Of a stretch of DNA of 34,738 bases, positions 5,686-13,133 are shown one piece after another. Both the position numbers and the translations under genes were made by a program. Position 1 is the stretch's first letter, and each line of letters starts with the position of its first letter. Under the pieces are notes generated by a model that did not search any database, was not told where the DNA came from, and saw only the letters and a program-made list of their open reading frames with translations. Source of the stretch: Odoribacter sp. (GTDB taxonomy: Bacteria; Bacteroidota; Bacteroidia; Bacteroidales; Prolixibacteraceae); contig PNOH01000043.1 of NCBI GenBank assembly GCA_013824715.1, positions 1 through 34,738 on the forward strand. The letters are read 5' to 3'.

Positions 5686-7953
5686 ATGAAACCTATTCTC
5701 ATTTTTATTGCATTGCTTTTTGCATTTCCCGTTTTTTCGGGCACCCCAAACAAACAAACATTCCTGAAATGGGAACTGGGTTATTCAAAAACGGCTGAAT
5801 CCATGCCTTCGAAATGGATTCCGGCAACAGTCCCTGGCGCTGTGCAACTCGACATTGCCAAAGCCGAAAAGTACGGACAGTATTACTATGCCGAGCACTG
5901 GAAAGACTATCTCTGGATGGAAGATCAGTTTTATACTTACCGTACAAGCTTTTCAAAACCTGATCTGGTAGTTGGCGAACGGGCATTTTTTATTTCGAAA
6001 GGTATCGATTATCAATTCCGGATTTTCCTGAATGGCGTGGAATTGCTCAGTCAGGAGGGTATGTTTACACCTGTCAGCCTTGATTTTACCGATTTGCTTA
6101 AAGAAAACAATGAACTGAAAATACTCGTTTATCCGGTTCCCAAATTGCATCCAAAGCCTGTTGACCGCTCTCAGGCTGCAAATGTGGCCAAGCCTGCAGT
6201 AAGTTATGGCTGGGACTGGCACCCGCGATTGGTGCCATTGGGAATATGGGACGAAACTTACCTTGAAATTCGTCCAGCCAGCTTTATCGAAGATTTTCAT
6301 GTGAATTACTCGCTGAATAAAGAGCTTACCAATGCCGAAATCAAGCTTGAAATCGCTGGCCGAAACCTGAAAGATCTTCCTTTTGTATGGATACTCAAAG
6401 ATGAAAACGGCAAAGAAGTATTGAAGTCGGAAGGCAAAACCAAACTCACATTTCCCAATCCTCAACTCTGGTGGCCGCACGATCACGGGAAACCGTATTT
6501 ATACACTTCAACCGTTCTCCTTCAGGATGCTGCGGGAAAAGTCATTCAGACCCGGGAGTCGAAAATCGGTTTCCGGCGCGTAAAACTGGTGATGAACGAG
6601 GGCGCCTGGCGCGAACCCGATGGTTTTCCTAAATCGAGAAGTGTTCCGCCGGCACAATTGGAAATTAATGGAAGAAAGATATTCTGCAAAGGCACCAATT
6701 GGGTCAATCCTGAAATTTTCCCCGGAATTATCACCCGCGAACGATACGATGAATTGCTTAAACTGGCCAAAGAAGCCAATTTTAACATCCTGCGCATCTG
6801 GGGTGGCGGAATAGTAAATAAAGAATCCTTCTTCGAACTGTGCGACGAAAAAGGAATTCTGGTATGGCAGGAATTTCCACTGGCATGTAACAATTACCCC
6901 GACGATGCGCATTACCTTTCTATCCTGAAACAGGAGTCGGCTTCGATCATCAACCGTGTGAAAAAACATCCTTCGCTGGCTTTTTGGTGCGGCGGCAACG
7001 AGCTGTTCAATGCCTGGAGCGGCATGACCGACCAATCGCTTGCTTTGCGGCTGCTCAACAGTCAGTGCCTCGAACTCGATCCCAACAGTCCGTTTATCCC
7101 GACTTCTCCATTGATGGGAATGGCGCATGGCAATTATGTGTTCCGCGACTTGCAGACTAAAGAAGAGGTGTTCAGCAATATGCCCCGCGCCCATTATACG
7201 GCCTATACCGAATTCGGAATGCCTGCCCCGGCTTCGGTCGAGGTACTGAAAACCATCATCCCGAAAGAAGAACTCTGGCCGCCCAAACCCGGAACATCGT
7301 GGGAAAGCCACCACGCTTACAAGGCATGGGTCGGAAATACCTGGCTGTGCCAGGACATTATTGAAGATTATTTCGGAGTTTCAAATACGCTGGAAGAACT
7401 GGTTGCCAACGGGCAACTGATGCAGGGCGAAGGCTATAAATGTATTTATGAAGAAGCACGCCGCCAGAAACCTTACTGCGCCATGGCTGCCAACTGGTGC
7501 TACAACGAACCCTGGCCGACTGCTGCCAACAATAGCCTGATCAGCTATCCGAATATTCCGAAGCCCGGATTTTATGCGGTAAAAAATGCCTGTCGCCCGG
7601 TTTTGGCAAGCGCAAAATTCTCCAAATTCAAATGGAGCGAAGGCGAAACCTTTTTTGCCGATGTCTGGATGCTGAGCGATCTTCCAACCGATATTCCCGC
7701 CGGAAAGGTAAAAATTAAACTGGTGGCAGGAACTTCAGAAATCGCCGCACTGAGTTGGGATTACAGCCCGATGAAAGCCAATGTGAACCAGAGCGGGCCA
7801 ACCGTCCGGTGCAAACTACCGGCCTGGAGTACCGACCGTTTCAAGGTTGTGCTGGAGGTAGAAGGATACCCGGAATACAACTCGGAATACACATTGGCCT
7901 ACCAGCCACGAACAGTCGAAAGGAAAAGAACGACACCGGTGATGAACCAGTGA
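5686..7953 (+). CDS. Glycoside hydrolase family 2 beta-mannosidase, exported
   Basis: Retaining exo-glycosidase predicted to release beta-mannose from the non-reducing ends of manno-oligosaccharides. I start it at ATG 5686, which gives a proper signal peptide (MKPILIFIALLFAFPVFSG) and 755 residues; an upstream GTG at 5656 would add ten residues before it. Domains: jelly-roll sugar-binding (about 20-180), Ig-like (about 190-290) and TIM barrel (about 300-620, opening near KGTNWVNPEIFPG), then a C-terminal beta domain. The acid/base is Glu439 in WCGGNE and the nucleophile is Glu509 in YTEFGMPA, both typical of mannosidase-type GH2. Slightly short for the family (about 800-860). No SusC/SusD neighbours, so it is outside a classical polysaccharide utilisation locus. 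The stop codon opens an octamer repeat. Confidence 0.92.
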   Translation: MKPILIFIALLFAFPVFSGTPNKQTFLKWELGYSKTAESMPSKWIPATVPGAVQLDIAKAEKYGQYYYAEHWKDYLWMEDQFYTYRTSFSKPDLVVGERAFFISKGIDYQFRIFLNGVELLSQEGMFTPVSLDFTDLLKENNELKILVYPVPKLHPKPVDRSQAANVAKPAVSYGWDWHPRLVPLGIWDETYLEIRPASFIEDFHVNYSLNKELTNAEIKLEIAGRNLKDLPFVWILKDENGKEVLKSEGKTKLTFPNPQLWWPHDHGKPYLYTSTVLLQDAAGKVIQTRESKIGFRRVKLVMNEGAWREPDGFPKSRSVPPAQLEINGRKIFCKGTNWVNPEIFPGIITRERYDELLKLAKEANFNILRIWGGGIVNKESFFELCDEKGILVWQEFPLACNNYPDDAHYLSILKQESASIINRVKKHPSLAFWCGGNELFNAWSGMTDQSLALRLLNSQCLELDPNSPFIPTSPLMGMAHGNYVFRDLQTKEEVFSNMPRAHYTAYTEFGMPAPASVEVLKTIIPKEELWPPKPGTSWESHHAYKAWVGNTWLCQDIIEDYFGVSNTLEELVANGQLMQGEGYKCIYEEARRQKPYCAMAANWCYNEPWPTAANNSLISYPNIPKPGFYAVKNACRPVLASAKFSKFKWSEGETFFADVWMLSDLPTDIPAGKVKIKLVAGTSEIAALSWDYSPMKANVNQSGPTVRCKLPAWSTDRFKVVLEVEGYPEYNSEYTLAYQPRTVERKRTTPVMNQ

Positions 7954-7981
7954 TTGAAGGATTGAGGGATTGAGGGAATGA
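7951..7981 (+). repeat. Octamer tandem repeat starting at the mannosidase stop codon
   Basis: From the TGA stop onward the bases run as GATTGAAG, GATTGAGG, GATTGAGG, GAATGAAC, an 8-bp direct repeat. TGA triplets fall at 7951, 7955, 7963, 7971 and 7979, so all three forward frames are closed within 30 bp. A 20-codon ATG frame (7978-8040) follows but has no sign of being real. Confidence 0.6.
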
Positions 7982-8047
7982 ACGCTGATCTGGAAAAGTT
8001 CGAGTCATACACTGCGGAACAAAAGGAAAACATCAGGTAATTAATTG

Positions 8048-8055
8048 TATATTTG
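8048..8055 (+). promoter_or_regulatory. -7 promoter element of the MNT/HEPN pair
   Basis: TATATTTG matches TAnnTTTG and ends only 4 nt before the ATG at 8060. Initiation about 7 nt beyond the element centre would put the transcript start at or next to the start codon, so the mRNA may be leaderless. Confidence 0.5.
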
Positions 8056-8059
8056 CCTT

Positions 8060-8377
8060 ATGAGTAGAAAAGAAATCATATTAGGAAAGATTAAAGAGGT
8101 CGTAAATCATACAGTCCCAGAGTCTGAGATATTTCTATATGGTTCAAGGGCAAGGGGAAATGCCAGAAAACAATCTGACTGGGATATTTTAATATTACTC
8201 GCCACACCTAAAGTTAATTTTGAATTAGAAAAACAATTTATTGATGCACTTTACGAAATTGAAATAGAAACTGGTGAGGTTATTTCTCCTCTGGTTTACT
8301 CGAAAACGGAATGGATTCAGAAACATTCATTTACTCCGCTTTTTGAGAATATTAATCGTGACGGTATTAGAATTTAA
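8060..8377 (+). CDS. MNT-type nucleotidyltransferase (antitoxin of an MNT/HEPN pair)
   Basis: Minimal nucleotidyltransferase-fold protein, 105 residues, started at MSRKEI because the promoter element lies just upstream. The signature GSRARGNARKQSDWD (about 28-42) contains the GS pair and the metal-binding Asp40 and Asp42 of the polymerase-beta superfamily. In characterised MntA/HepT systems the MNT partner inactivates the HEPN ribonuclease by AMPylating it. The next gene, 4 nt downstream, is the HEPN partner. It could also be one of the MNT/HEPN pairs whose toxicity has never been shown. Confidence 0.85.
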   Translation: MSRKEIILGKIKEVVNHTVPESEIFLYGSRARGNARKQSDWDILILLATPKVNFELEKQFIDALYEIEIETGEVISPLVYSKTEWIQKHSFTPLFENINRDGIRI

Positions 8378-8381
8378 CAGC

Positions 8382-8771
8382 ATGAATCCTGAACAGGAAA
8401 GCCATATTAGTTATCGAATTGCAAGAGCCTGGGACACTTTTGACGATGCAAAAATACTCGCTTCAAACGGAAAGTGGAACTCTACAATTAACAGACTTTA
8501 TTACTCCGGATATTACGCTGTAATGGCTCTTTTACTTAGAAATGAGCTAAAACCAACCACACATAACGGAGCGAAAACAAATTTCACAGAGTACTTCATC
8601 AAGACTCAGAAAATTGACAAGAAATATGGGAAAATCTATTCTCAACTCTTTACATGGCGGCACAAAGGCGACTATGATGATTTTTTTGATTTTGAAGAGA
8701 GTCAGGTTGTCCAGTATTTTGAACCCGTTGAAGAGTTGATTCGCCTGATTGAAAACCTGATCAAAAGATAA
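8382..8771 (+). CDS. HEPN-domain protein, partner of the MNT protein
   Basis: A 129-residue all-helical HEPN protein. The start MNPEQES at 8382 is chosen because it lies 4 nt after the MNT stop; longer starts would overlap that gene out of frame. Family features are AWDTFDDAKIL (helix 1), LYYSGYYAVMALLL (about 39-52), THNGAKTNF (about 60-68) and the C-terminal RHKGDYDDF (about 93-101). The canonical HEPN ribonuclease motif R-x4-6-H is not clearly present: the nearest combination is R53...H61, with seven residues between. RNase activity is therefore uncertain. This is the PF05168-like type rather than the HepT/DUF86 type. Confidence 0.8.
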   Translation: MNPEQESHISYRIARAWDTFDDAKILASNGKWNSTINRLYYSGYYAVMALLLRNELKPTTHNGAKTNFTEYFIKTQKIDKKYGKIYSQLFTWRHKGDYDDFFDFEESQVVQYFEPVEELIRLIENLIKR

Positions 8772-8797
8772 ATATTTGGAAAACGCATTCGAAGCTG

Positions 8798-8829
8798 TTG
8801 ATCCGATGACTTCAAGTTCATCGGATCAA
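8798..8829. terminator. Hairpin after the MNT/HEPN pair
   Basis: TTGATCCGATGA and TCATCGGATCAA pair perfectly (12 bp) with an 8-nt loop, 27 bp after the HEPN stop. No strong T-run follows. It shares the TCATCGGAT core with the inverted repeat near rsmE, so it may be a copy of a palindromic element used as a terminator. Confidence 0.55.
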
Positions 8830-8889
8830 TTCGTTTAAATACAGGCATATCTTTTGTAAAATTATGGCTGATTGAACATTGAAATAGTA

Positions 8890-8897
8890 TATATTTG
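8890..8897 (+). promoter_or_regulatory. -7-like promoter element in the gap between two toxin-antitoxin pairs
   Basis: TATATTTG, an exact TAnnTTTG match, lies 4 nt before the ATG of a 33-codon frame, the same geometry as at 8048-8060. Confidence 0.4.
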
Positions 8898-8901
8898 GGA
8901 A

Positions 8902-9003
8902 ATGATGATTAGAACCAGTTGCAGAGGATTCAAGTTTTGGATGTTGGATGCAATTAGTGGTTATAATATGTGCGTTAGCTTTTATGAAAAATTTGCACAA
9001 TGA
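8902..9003 (+). CDS. Possible small protein of 33 residues, or a small RNA gene
   Basis: Not recognised. The frame starts MMIRTSCRGFKFWML and ends YEKFAQ. It is supported only by the promoter element directly upstream and by hairpins on both sides (8798-8829 and 9026-9055), which make 8830-9055 look like a self-contained unit. There is no ribosome binding site, and codon evidence is too short to judge. The transcript may instead be a non-coding RNA. Apart from this and the two hairpins I see nothing in 8772-9164. Confidence 0.25.
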   Translation: MMIRTSCRGFKFWMLDAISGYNMCVSFYEKFAQ

Positions 9004-9025
9004 TTTCCTTCCCGATAATCAGATG

Positions 9026-9055
9026 ATTGATCCGCTGAACCAAAGTCGGATCAAT
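9026..9055. terminator. Second hairpin in the gap before the AbiE pair
   Basis: ATTGATCCG and CGGATCAAT pair perfectly (9 bp) around a 12-nt loop. The stem ends TTGATCCG/CGGATCAA are the same as those of the hairpin at 8798-8829, 23 bp after the small frame at 8902-9003. Confidence 0.5.
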
Positions 9056-9131
9056 TGGTAGAAGGTATTGGCAGTTTCGGATATTGGCTTTTTTGCGTTT
9101 CAGAAAATTTGCAGAATCCAGCCAGGTTTAT

Positions 9132-9139
9132 TACTTTCG
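9132..9139 (+). promoter_or_regulatory. -7 promoter element of the AbiE pair
   Basis: TACTTTCG, the TTCG variant of the Bacteroidota -7 element, lies 25 nt before the AbiEi start. Confidence 0.45.
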
Positions 9140-9164
9140 TGAACTAAAGATTTGAATATTTAAA

Positions 9165-9749
9165 ATGTTTAGTTCACCAAACAGCAATATTGATATTGTA
9201 CTGGCTATTTATCAGGACATTCGAACCATCTTCCGTTTGAACGATATTGCAATGCTCACCGGTGAAACCAATTTTCAATCGCTCAGCCAAAAATTAAACT
9301 ACCATGTTCGTACGGGCAAGGTGCAAAATCCACGAAAAGGAATCTATGCCAAACCGGCTTACAATGCAGAAGAACTGGCATGTACTATTTATACCCCTTC
9401 TTATATTTCGTTGGAATACGTTTTGCAGAAGGCCGGAATTGTATTTCAATTCGATTCGCGTATTTCGGTTGTCAGTTACCTGAGCCGAAGTATTGAGGTA
9501 GAGAATAAAACCTACTTTTATCGTAAAATGAAGGGAGAAATCCTCGTGAACACAGCGGGGATTATCAGGCAAAACAACCAGGTAAATATTGCCACTGCGG
9601 AGCGGGCATTTTTAGACGTACTTTATCTTACCGCTGAATCTTATTTCGACAATCTGAATCCTTTGAATAAAGATATTGTTTATAAAATCTTACCCTTGTA
9701 TCAGTCAAAAACATTGACGGTTAGGGTAAACAAACTACTCCCAAAATGA
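9165..9749 (+). CDS. AbiEi-family antitoxin (type IV toxin-antitoxin)
   Basis: 194 residues with the AbiEi layout: an N-terminal winged helix (about 20-65; FRLNDIAMLTG, then LNYHVRTGKVQNPRKGIYAK), which in characterised systems represses its own promoter, and a C-terminal antitoxin part with the family phrases YISLEYVLQKAGI and ATAERAFLDVLYL. It is immediately followed, with an ATGA overlap, by the AbiEii-like toxin. The antitoxin acts in the cytoplasm. I do not know the cognate operator here. Confidence 0.88.
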   Translation: MFSSPNSNIDIVLAIYQDIRTIFRLNDIAMLTGETNFQSLSQKLNYHVRTGKVQNPRKGIYAKPAYNAEELACTIYTPSYISLEYVLQKAGIVFQFDSRISVVSYLSRSIEVENKTYFYRKMKGEILVNTAGIIRQNNQVNIATAERAFLDVLYLTAESYFDNLNPLNKDIVYKILPLYQSKTLTVRVNKLLPK

Positions 9750-10444
9750 TGGATATTAACCGGCATAAATTCTTTCTGGTACAAATTCTGAAAGACATTT
9801 ACTCGGACATTGAACTTGCCAACTGGTTAGGGTTTAAAGGCGGAACTGCATTGATGTTTTTCTACGACCTGCCTCGATTTTCAGTTGATTTGGATTTCAA
9901 CCTCATTAATACTGAGAAAGTGGATACCGTTTATGAAAAAGTGCGTGCAATTTTACTCAAATATGGAACAATAACTGATGAAGCCAAAAAGTTTTACGGT
10001 CCAATTATGGTCCTGGATTATGGTGTTGGCGAACGAAAATTGAAAGTGGAAATTTCGGTGCGACAGTTCGATAACCAATATGAAATAAAAAATCTACTCG
10101 GTATAAACATGAAGGTATTGGTGAAGCCTGACATGTTCGCCCACAAACTTTGCGCTTTACTCGACAGAAATGTGCTGACTACCCGTGACATTTTCGATTG
10201 TTGGTTCTTTATGCAGAAGCAAACGCCGGTAAACAAGAATATAATCGAATCCCGCATGGAAATGATTTATTCTGAGTACCTTCAGAAATGCATTGAAACC
10301 CTTGAAGCGATGAATGATAAAGGATTGTTGGAGGGTTTGGGCGAATTAATGGATAGCGACCTGAAAAATTTTGTCCGGAGCAAACTACGGACAGATACAA
10401 TTGTTTTATTAAAATTCTATAAGGATTTCCCGATACTTGCTTGA
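9746..10444 (+). CDS. AbiEii-family nucleotidyltransferase toxin
   Basis: 232 residues, nucleotidyltransferase of the AbiEii/AbiGii (DUF1814) family. The GGT motif (residues 32-34) and the catalytic pair in SVDLDF (Asp48, Asp50) are present. A later conserved patch, VKPDMFAHKLCALLDR, matches the family's helical core, and TTRDIFDCWFF follows. Related toxins stop growth by modifying tRNA acceptor ends with nucleotides and abort phage infection. The start overlaps the antitoxin stop (ATGA at 9746); a second ATG follows at 9749. Together with the MNT/HEPN pair this makes two adjacent nucleotidyltransferase-based modules. Confidence 0.88.
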   Translation: MMDINRHKFFLVQILKDIYSDIELANWLGFKGGTALMFFYDLPRFSVDLDFNLINTEKVDTVYEKVRAILLKYGTITDEAKKFYGPIMVLDYGVGERKLKVEISVRQFDNQYEIKNLLGINMKVLVKPDMFAHKLCALLDRNVLTTRDIFDCWFFMQKQTPVNKNIIESRMEMIYSEYLQKCIETLEAMNDKGLLEGLGELMDSDLKNFVRSKLRTDTIVLLKFYKDFPILA

Positions 10445-10505
10445 CCTTGATTTATTAAATTTATATTTAACTGGCCTGGGTGTAATCATTCTGACAAAAA
10501 ATATC

Positions 10506-11243
10506 ATGAGATTTATATACTTCATGCTACTGTTTCAATTTTTCTCTGTATTCATTGACCATGAATCTGCAAACGGAAAAGAACCCGGTAATCAAACAAA
10601 GAAGGCGCTTCGTATCGCGAAAAAAAATGCTGTTTTATTGGATAGCATCAATCAATTACTCGTGGTTTTTAATGAAACTGTCGAAAGTAATTTGGCGAAA
10701 TTGGTGGCAATGGAAAAAAAAGACAAAGAATGGCATATCGTATATAAGCCAATTTCAGCAGGTATTGGCCGCAAAGGATTCGCTGCCCCCGGTGCAAAGC
10801 GTGAAGGTGATCAGATGTCGCCTACCGGTTTATTCCCTCTGGGACAATTGTTTTGCTACGAAAAAGTTGTCAATACCAAAATGCCGGTTGTTGTTACTTC
10901 GCCCGAAGACAAATGGATTGACGATCCCAATTCGCCCGATTATAACCGGCACATCAGGGGCGCTACTCAGGCCAGCTCTTATGAGAACCTGAAAATAAAC
11001 AGCGATGAATATAAATACTGCATGGTGATTGAATACAACATGCATCCGGTTGTAAAAGGCCTGGGAAGCGCTATTTTTCTTCATCTGAGCGCAGGAGAGC
11101 TGCCAAATCCAAGTTCTGGCTGTGTGGTGGTAACCCAACAGGATATGGAAATGTTATTGAAATGGATGAATCCTGAATTAAAACCCTCAATAATCATGGG
11201 CAATGAAAAGGTCTTGCTTGACGGTTTAAGAAAGAAGAAATAA
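10506..11243 (+). CDS. L,D-transpeptidase (YkuD-type catalytic domain), exported
   Basis: Cell-wall enzyme predicted to act on peptidoglycan in the periplasm. The start at 10506 gives a signal peptide (MRFIYFMLLFQFFSVFI...) and 245 residues. After a helical stretch (about 35-75) comes the catalytic part, with GAKREGDQMSPTGLFPLG (about 97-114) and the active site FLHLSAGELPNPSSGCVVV, with His193 and Cys206 in the HxxxxxxxxxxxSGC arrangement of the fold. It could be a transpeptidase or carboxypeptidase. It starts 62 nt after the AbiEii stop, on the same strand. Confidence 0.85.
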   Translation: MRFIYFMLLFQFFSVFIDHESANGKEPGNQTKKALRIAKKNAVLLDSINQLLVVFNETVESNLAKLVAMEKKDKEWHIVYKPISAGIGRKGFAAPGAKREGDQMSPTGLFPLGQLFCYEKVVNTKMPVVVTSPEDKWIDDPNSPDYNRHIRGATQASSYENLKINSDEYKYCMVIEYNMHPVVKGLGSAIFLHLSAGELPNPSSGCVVVTQQDMEMLLKWMNPELKPSIIMGNEKVLLDGLRKKK

Positions 11244-11291
11244 ATCCAAATAAAAATAATGAAATCAGATAAATCACTTAATACACCAGAC

Positions 11292-12179
11292 ATGAAAAAA
11301 TTATCTATTCCGGTTCTTAGCTTAATTGCTATTTTTATTCTTTCTTATTCGAACACTAAGGCACAGAAACCAGTTGCAATCCAAAAAGTTATTTCAGAAT
11401 CACAATTACTGGCGTCAAAGGAAAAAGCCGGGCCGGACAGAAGTAATAACGAATACGAATTGGTTTGGAGCGATGAATTCAATTATTCCGGTTTGCCCGA
11501 CAGTAAAAAATGGAGTTACGACACTGCTGGAAATATAACGGGATGGGGCAACAACGAAGCTCAGTATTATACTTCTGCCTGTCTGAAAAATTCAGAAGTT
11601 AAAGATGGCAACCTTTTTATCAACGCCATAAAAGAAGATTTTGAAGGCCGACGATATACATCGGCACGACTGGTTACCAAATCGAAAGGCGACTGGTTGT
11701 ACGGCAGGGTGGAAGTGAGGGCCAAATTACCTGATGGAAGGGGTATGTGGCCTGCCATCTGGATGCTGCCAACCGACTGGGTTTATGGTGGATGGCCTGC
11801 AAGCGGCGAAATAGACATTATGGAAAACGTAGGTTACGATCCGTATGTGATTGTTGGTTCAGCTCATACCGAATTGTACAACCATATGAAAGGCACACAT
11901 AAAAATGGTAATATCACCATTTCCGACTGCTACACCGAATTTCACAATTATATTCTGGAATGGGATGCCAGTGAATACCGGGTCTATGTTGATTCGCAAC
12001 TTTTCTTCACTTATAAAAACGATGGGACAGGTTATCAGTCCTGGCCTTTCGACAAACCATTCCATCTGCTGCTCAATGTTGCTGTTGGCGGAAACTGGGG
12101 CGGTCAAAAAGGCATTGATGATACCATTTTCCCACGGTCAATGGTCGTGGATTATGTGCGGGTTTATCAAAAGAAATAA
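11292..12179 (+). CDS. Glycoside hydrolase family 16 beta-glucanase (laminarinase-like), exported
   Basis: Endo-acting beta-glucanase, probably on beta-1,3 or mixed-linked glucans. The start at 11292 (MKKLSIPVLSLIAIF...) gives the signal peptide, cut near KAQ; an earlier ATG at 11259 would put eleven polar residues in front. The mature part opens with YELVWSDEFNYSG. The catalytic motif EIDIMEN holds Glu173 (nucleophile), Asp175 and Glu178 (acid/base). MWPAIWMLP and HLLLNVAVGGNWGG are also family hallmarks. No carbohydrate-binding module is attached (295 residues). Substrate type within GH16 cannot be fixed by eye. No SusC/D pair is near. Confidence 0.93.
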   Translation: MKKLSIPVLSLIAIFILSYSNTKAQKPVAIQKVISESQLLASKEKAGPDRSNNEYELVWSDEFNYSGLPDSKKWSYDTAGNITGWGNNEAQYYTSACLKNSEVKDGNLFINAIKEDFEGRRYTSARLVTKSKGDWLYGRVEVRAKLPDGRGMWPAIWMLPTDWVYGGWPASGEIDIMENVGYDPYVIVGSAHTELYNHMKGTHKNGNITISDCYTEFHNYILEWDASEYRVYVDSQLFFTYKNDGTGYQSWPFDKPFHLLLNVAVGGNWGGQKGIDDTIFPRSMVVDYVRVYQKK

Positions 12180-12195
12180 TAGCAATTCAAATCCT

Positions 12196-12960
12196 ATGAT
12201 CATCGTCATTTCACCAGCAAAAACGCTGTACAGCAACTGCCCTGTTCAATTCAAACCATTTTCGCAGGTTGATTTTTTGCCTGAAGCCGAAAAAATAATT
12301 TCGGTCATGAAAAAGAAAAAGCCAGCCCAGTTGGCCAATCTGATGGGCATTTCGCCCAAACTGGCCGAAACGAACTATCAGCGTTTTCAGGCATGGGCAA
12401 CACCTTTTACTCCTGAAAACTCGTGGCAGGCAATACTGATGTTTAATGGCGATGTATATCAGGGATTGAAAGCAGATACTTTTTCGGCCGATGAATTTGA
12501 AATTGCACAGCAACATTTACGGATTCTTTCGGGAGTTTACGGATTGCTTAAACCACTCGACCTGATTCAGCCTTACCGTTTGGAAATGGGAACAAGTGTT
12601 GCTATTGGAAGAAAGAAAAATCTTTATGATTTCTGGAAAGCCAGAATTACAGCCAAACTGAACCAGGATTTTTCGGAAACCGGCGGAAAAGTATTAATTA
12701 ATCTGGCTTCGAACGAATATTTTAGCGCCATTGATAGCAAAAATCTAGAAGCGAGAATTATCACGCTGACCTTTAAGGAGCAGAAAAGCGGACAGTACCA
12801 GGTGGTTTCATTCTTTGCCAAAAGGGCGCGTGGATTAATGAGCCGGTTTATTATCCAAAACCAAATCAACGATCCGGAGGAAATAAAAGCATTTGATCTG
12901 GAAGGGTATTATTTTAATAACGGACTTTCGAAAGGTGATAACTGGGTATTTACAAGGTGA
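12196..12960 (+). CDS. yaaA: YaaA/UPF0246 peroxide-stress protein
   Basis: 254-residue member of the YaaA (UPF0246) family, which in E. coli lowers intracellular free iron during peroxide stress and binds DNA. Family marks are ISPAKTL at the N-terminus (residues 5-11), LMFNGDVYQGL, RILSGVYGLLKPLDLIQPYRLEMG and the C-terminal FFAKRARGLMSRF. The start at 12196 is selected because it gives the standard N-terminus MIIVISPAKT; the longer open frame upstream overlaps the glucanase gene. It is on the same strand, 16 bp after the GH16 gene. Confidence 0.93.
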   Translation: MIIVISPAKTLYSNCPVQFKPFSQVDFLPEAEKIISVMKKKKPAQLANLMGISPKLAETNYQRFQAWATPFTPENSWQAILMFNGDVYQGLKADTFSADEFEIAQQHLRILSGVYGLLKPLDLIQPYRLEMGTSVAIGRKKNLYDFWKARITAKLNQDFSETGGKVLINLASNEYFSAIDSKNLEARIITLTFKEQKSGQYQVVSFFAKRARGLMSRFIIQNQINDPEEIKAFDLEGYYFNNGLSKGDNWVFTR

Positions 12961-13004
12961 GAGGAATGTTGCGGGATGCTGGTGGCGGGTTATCCAAATG
13001 GGAT

Positions 13005-13133
13005 TAGTCACTCATATCAATAGTCACTCATATCAATAGTCATTCAGTGGTCATTCATTGGAAAAAATGACGCGAAGCTAATGACAATTAATGACGCGAA
13101 GCTAATGACCAACAATGACGCGCAGCAAATGAC
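13005..13133 (+). repeat. Compound repeat, copy 1 (in a convergent gap)
   Basis: The segment holds two exact 16-bp units (TAGTCACTCATATCAA at 13005 and 13021), a short stretch with TCATTCAGTGG, and three 24-bp units beginning at 13066, 13090 and 13114 (AATGACGCGAAGCTAATGAC plus four variable bases). The last unit ends on the first base of the hldD stop codon (CTA, 13133-13135). It fills the gap between the 3' ends of yaaA (+) and the epimerase gene (-). A second, inverted copy lies at 25649-25833. Confidence 0.85.

Noticed and set aside
6508-7314. 268-codon - strand frame inside the GH2 mannosidase
   Set aside because: Shadow of the GH2 coding strand; the product is rich in improbable residue runs and has no recognisable motif.
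8818-9000. 60-codon - strand frame in the toxin-antitoxin gap
   Set aside because: No promoter or homology; it overlaps the hairpin and the better-placed + strand micro-frame.
10240-10260. tRNA-like TTCGAATC segment
   Set aside because: It lies inside the AbiEii coding frame, and no cloverleaf can be drawn around it.
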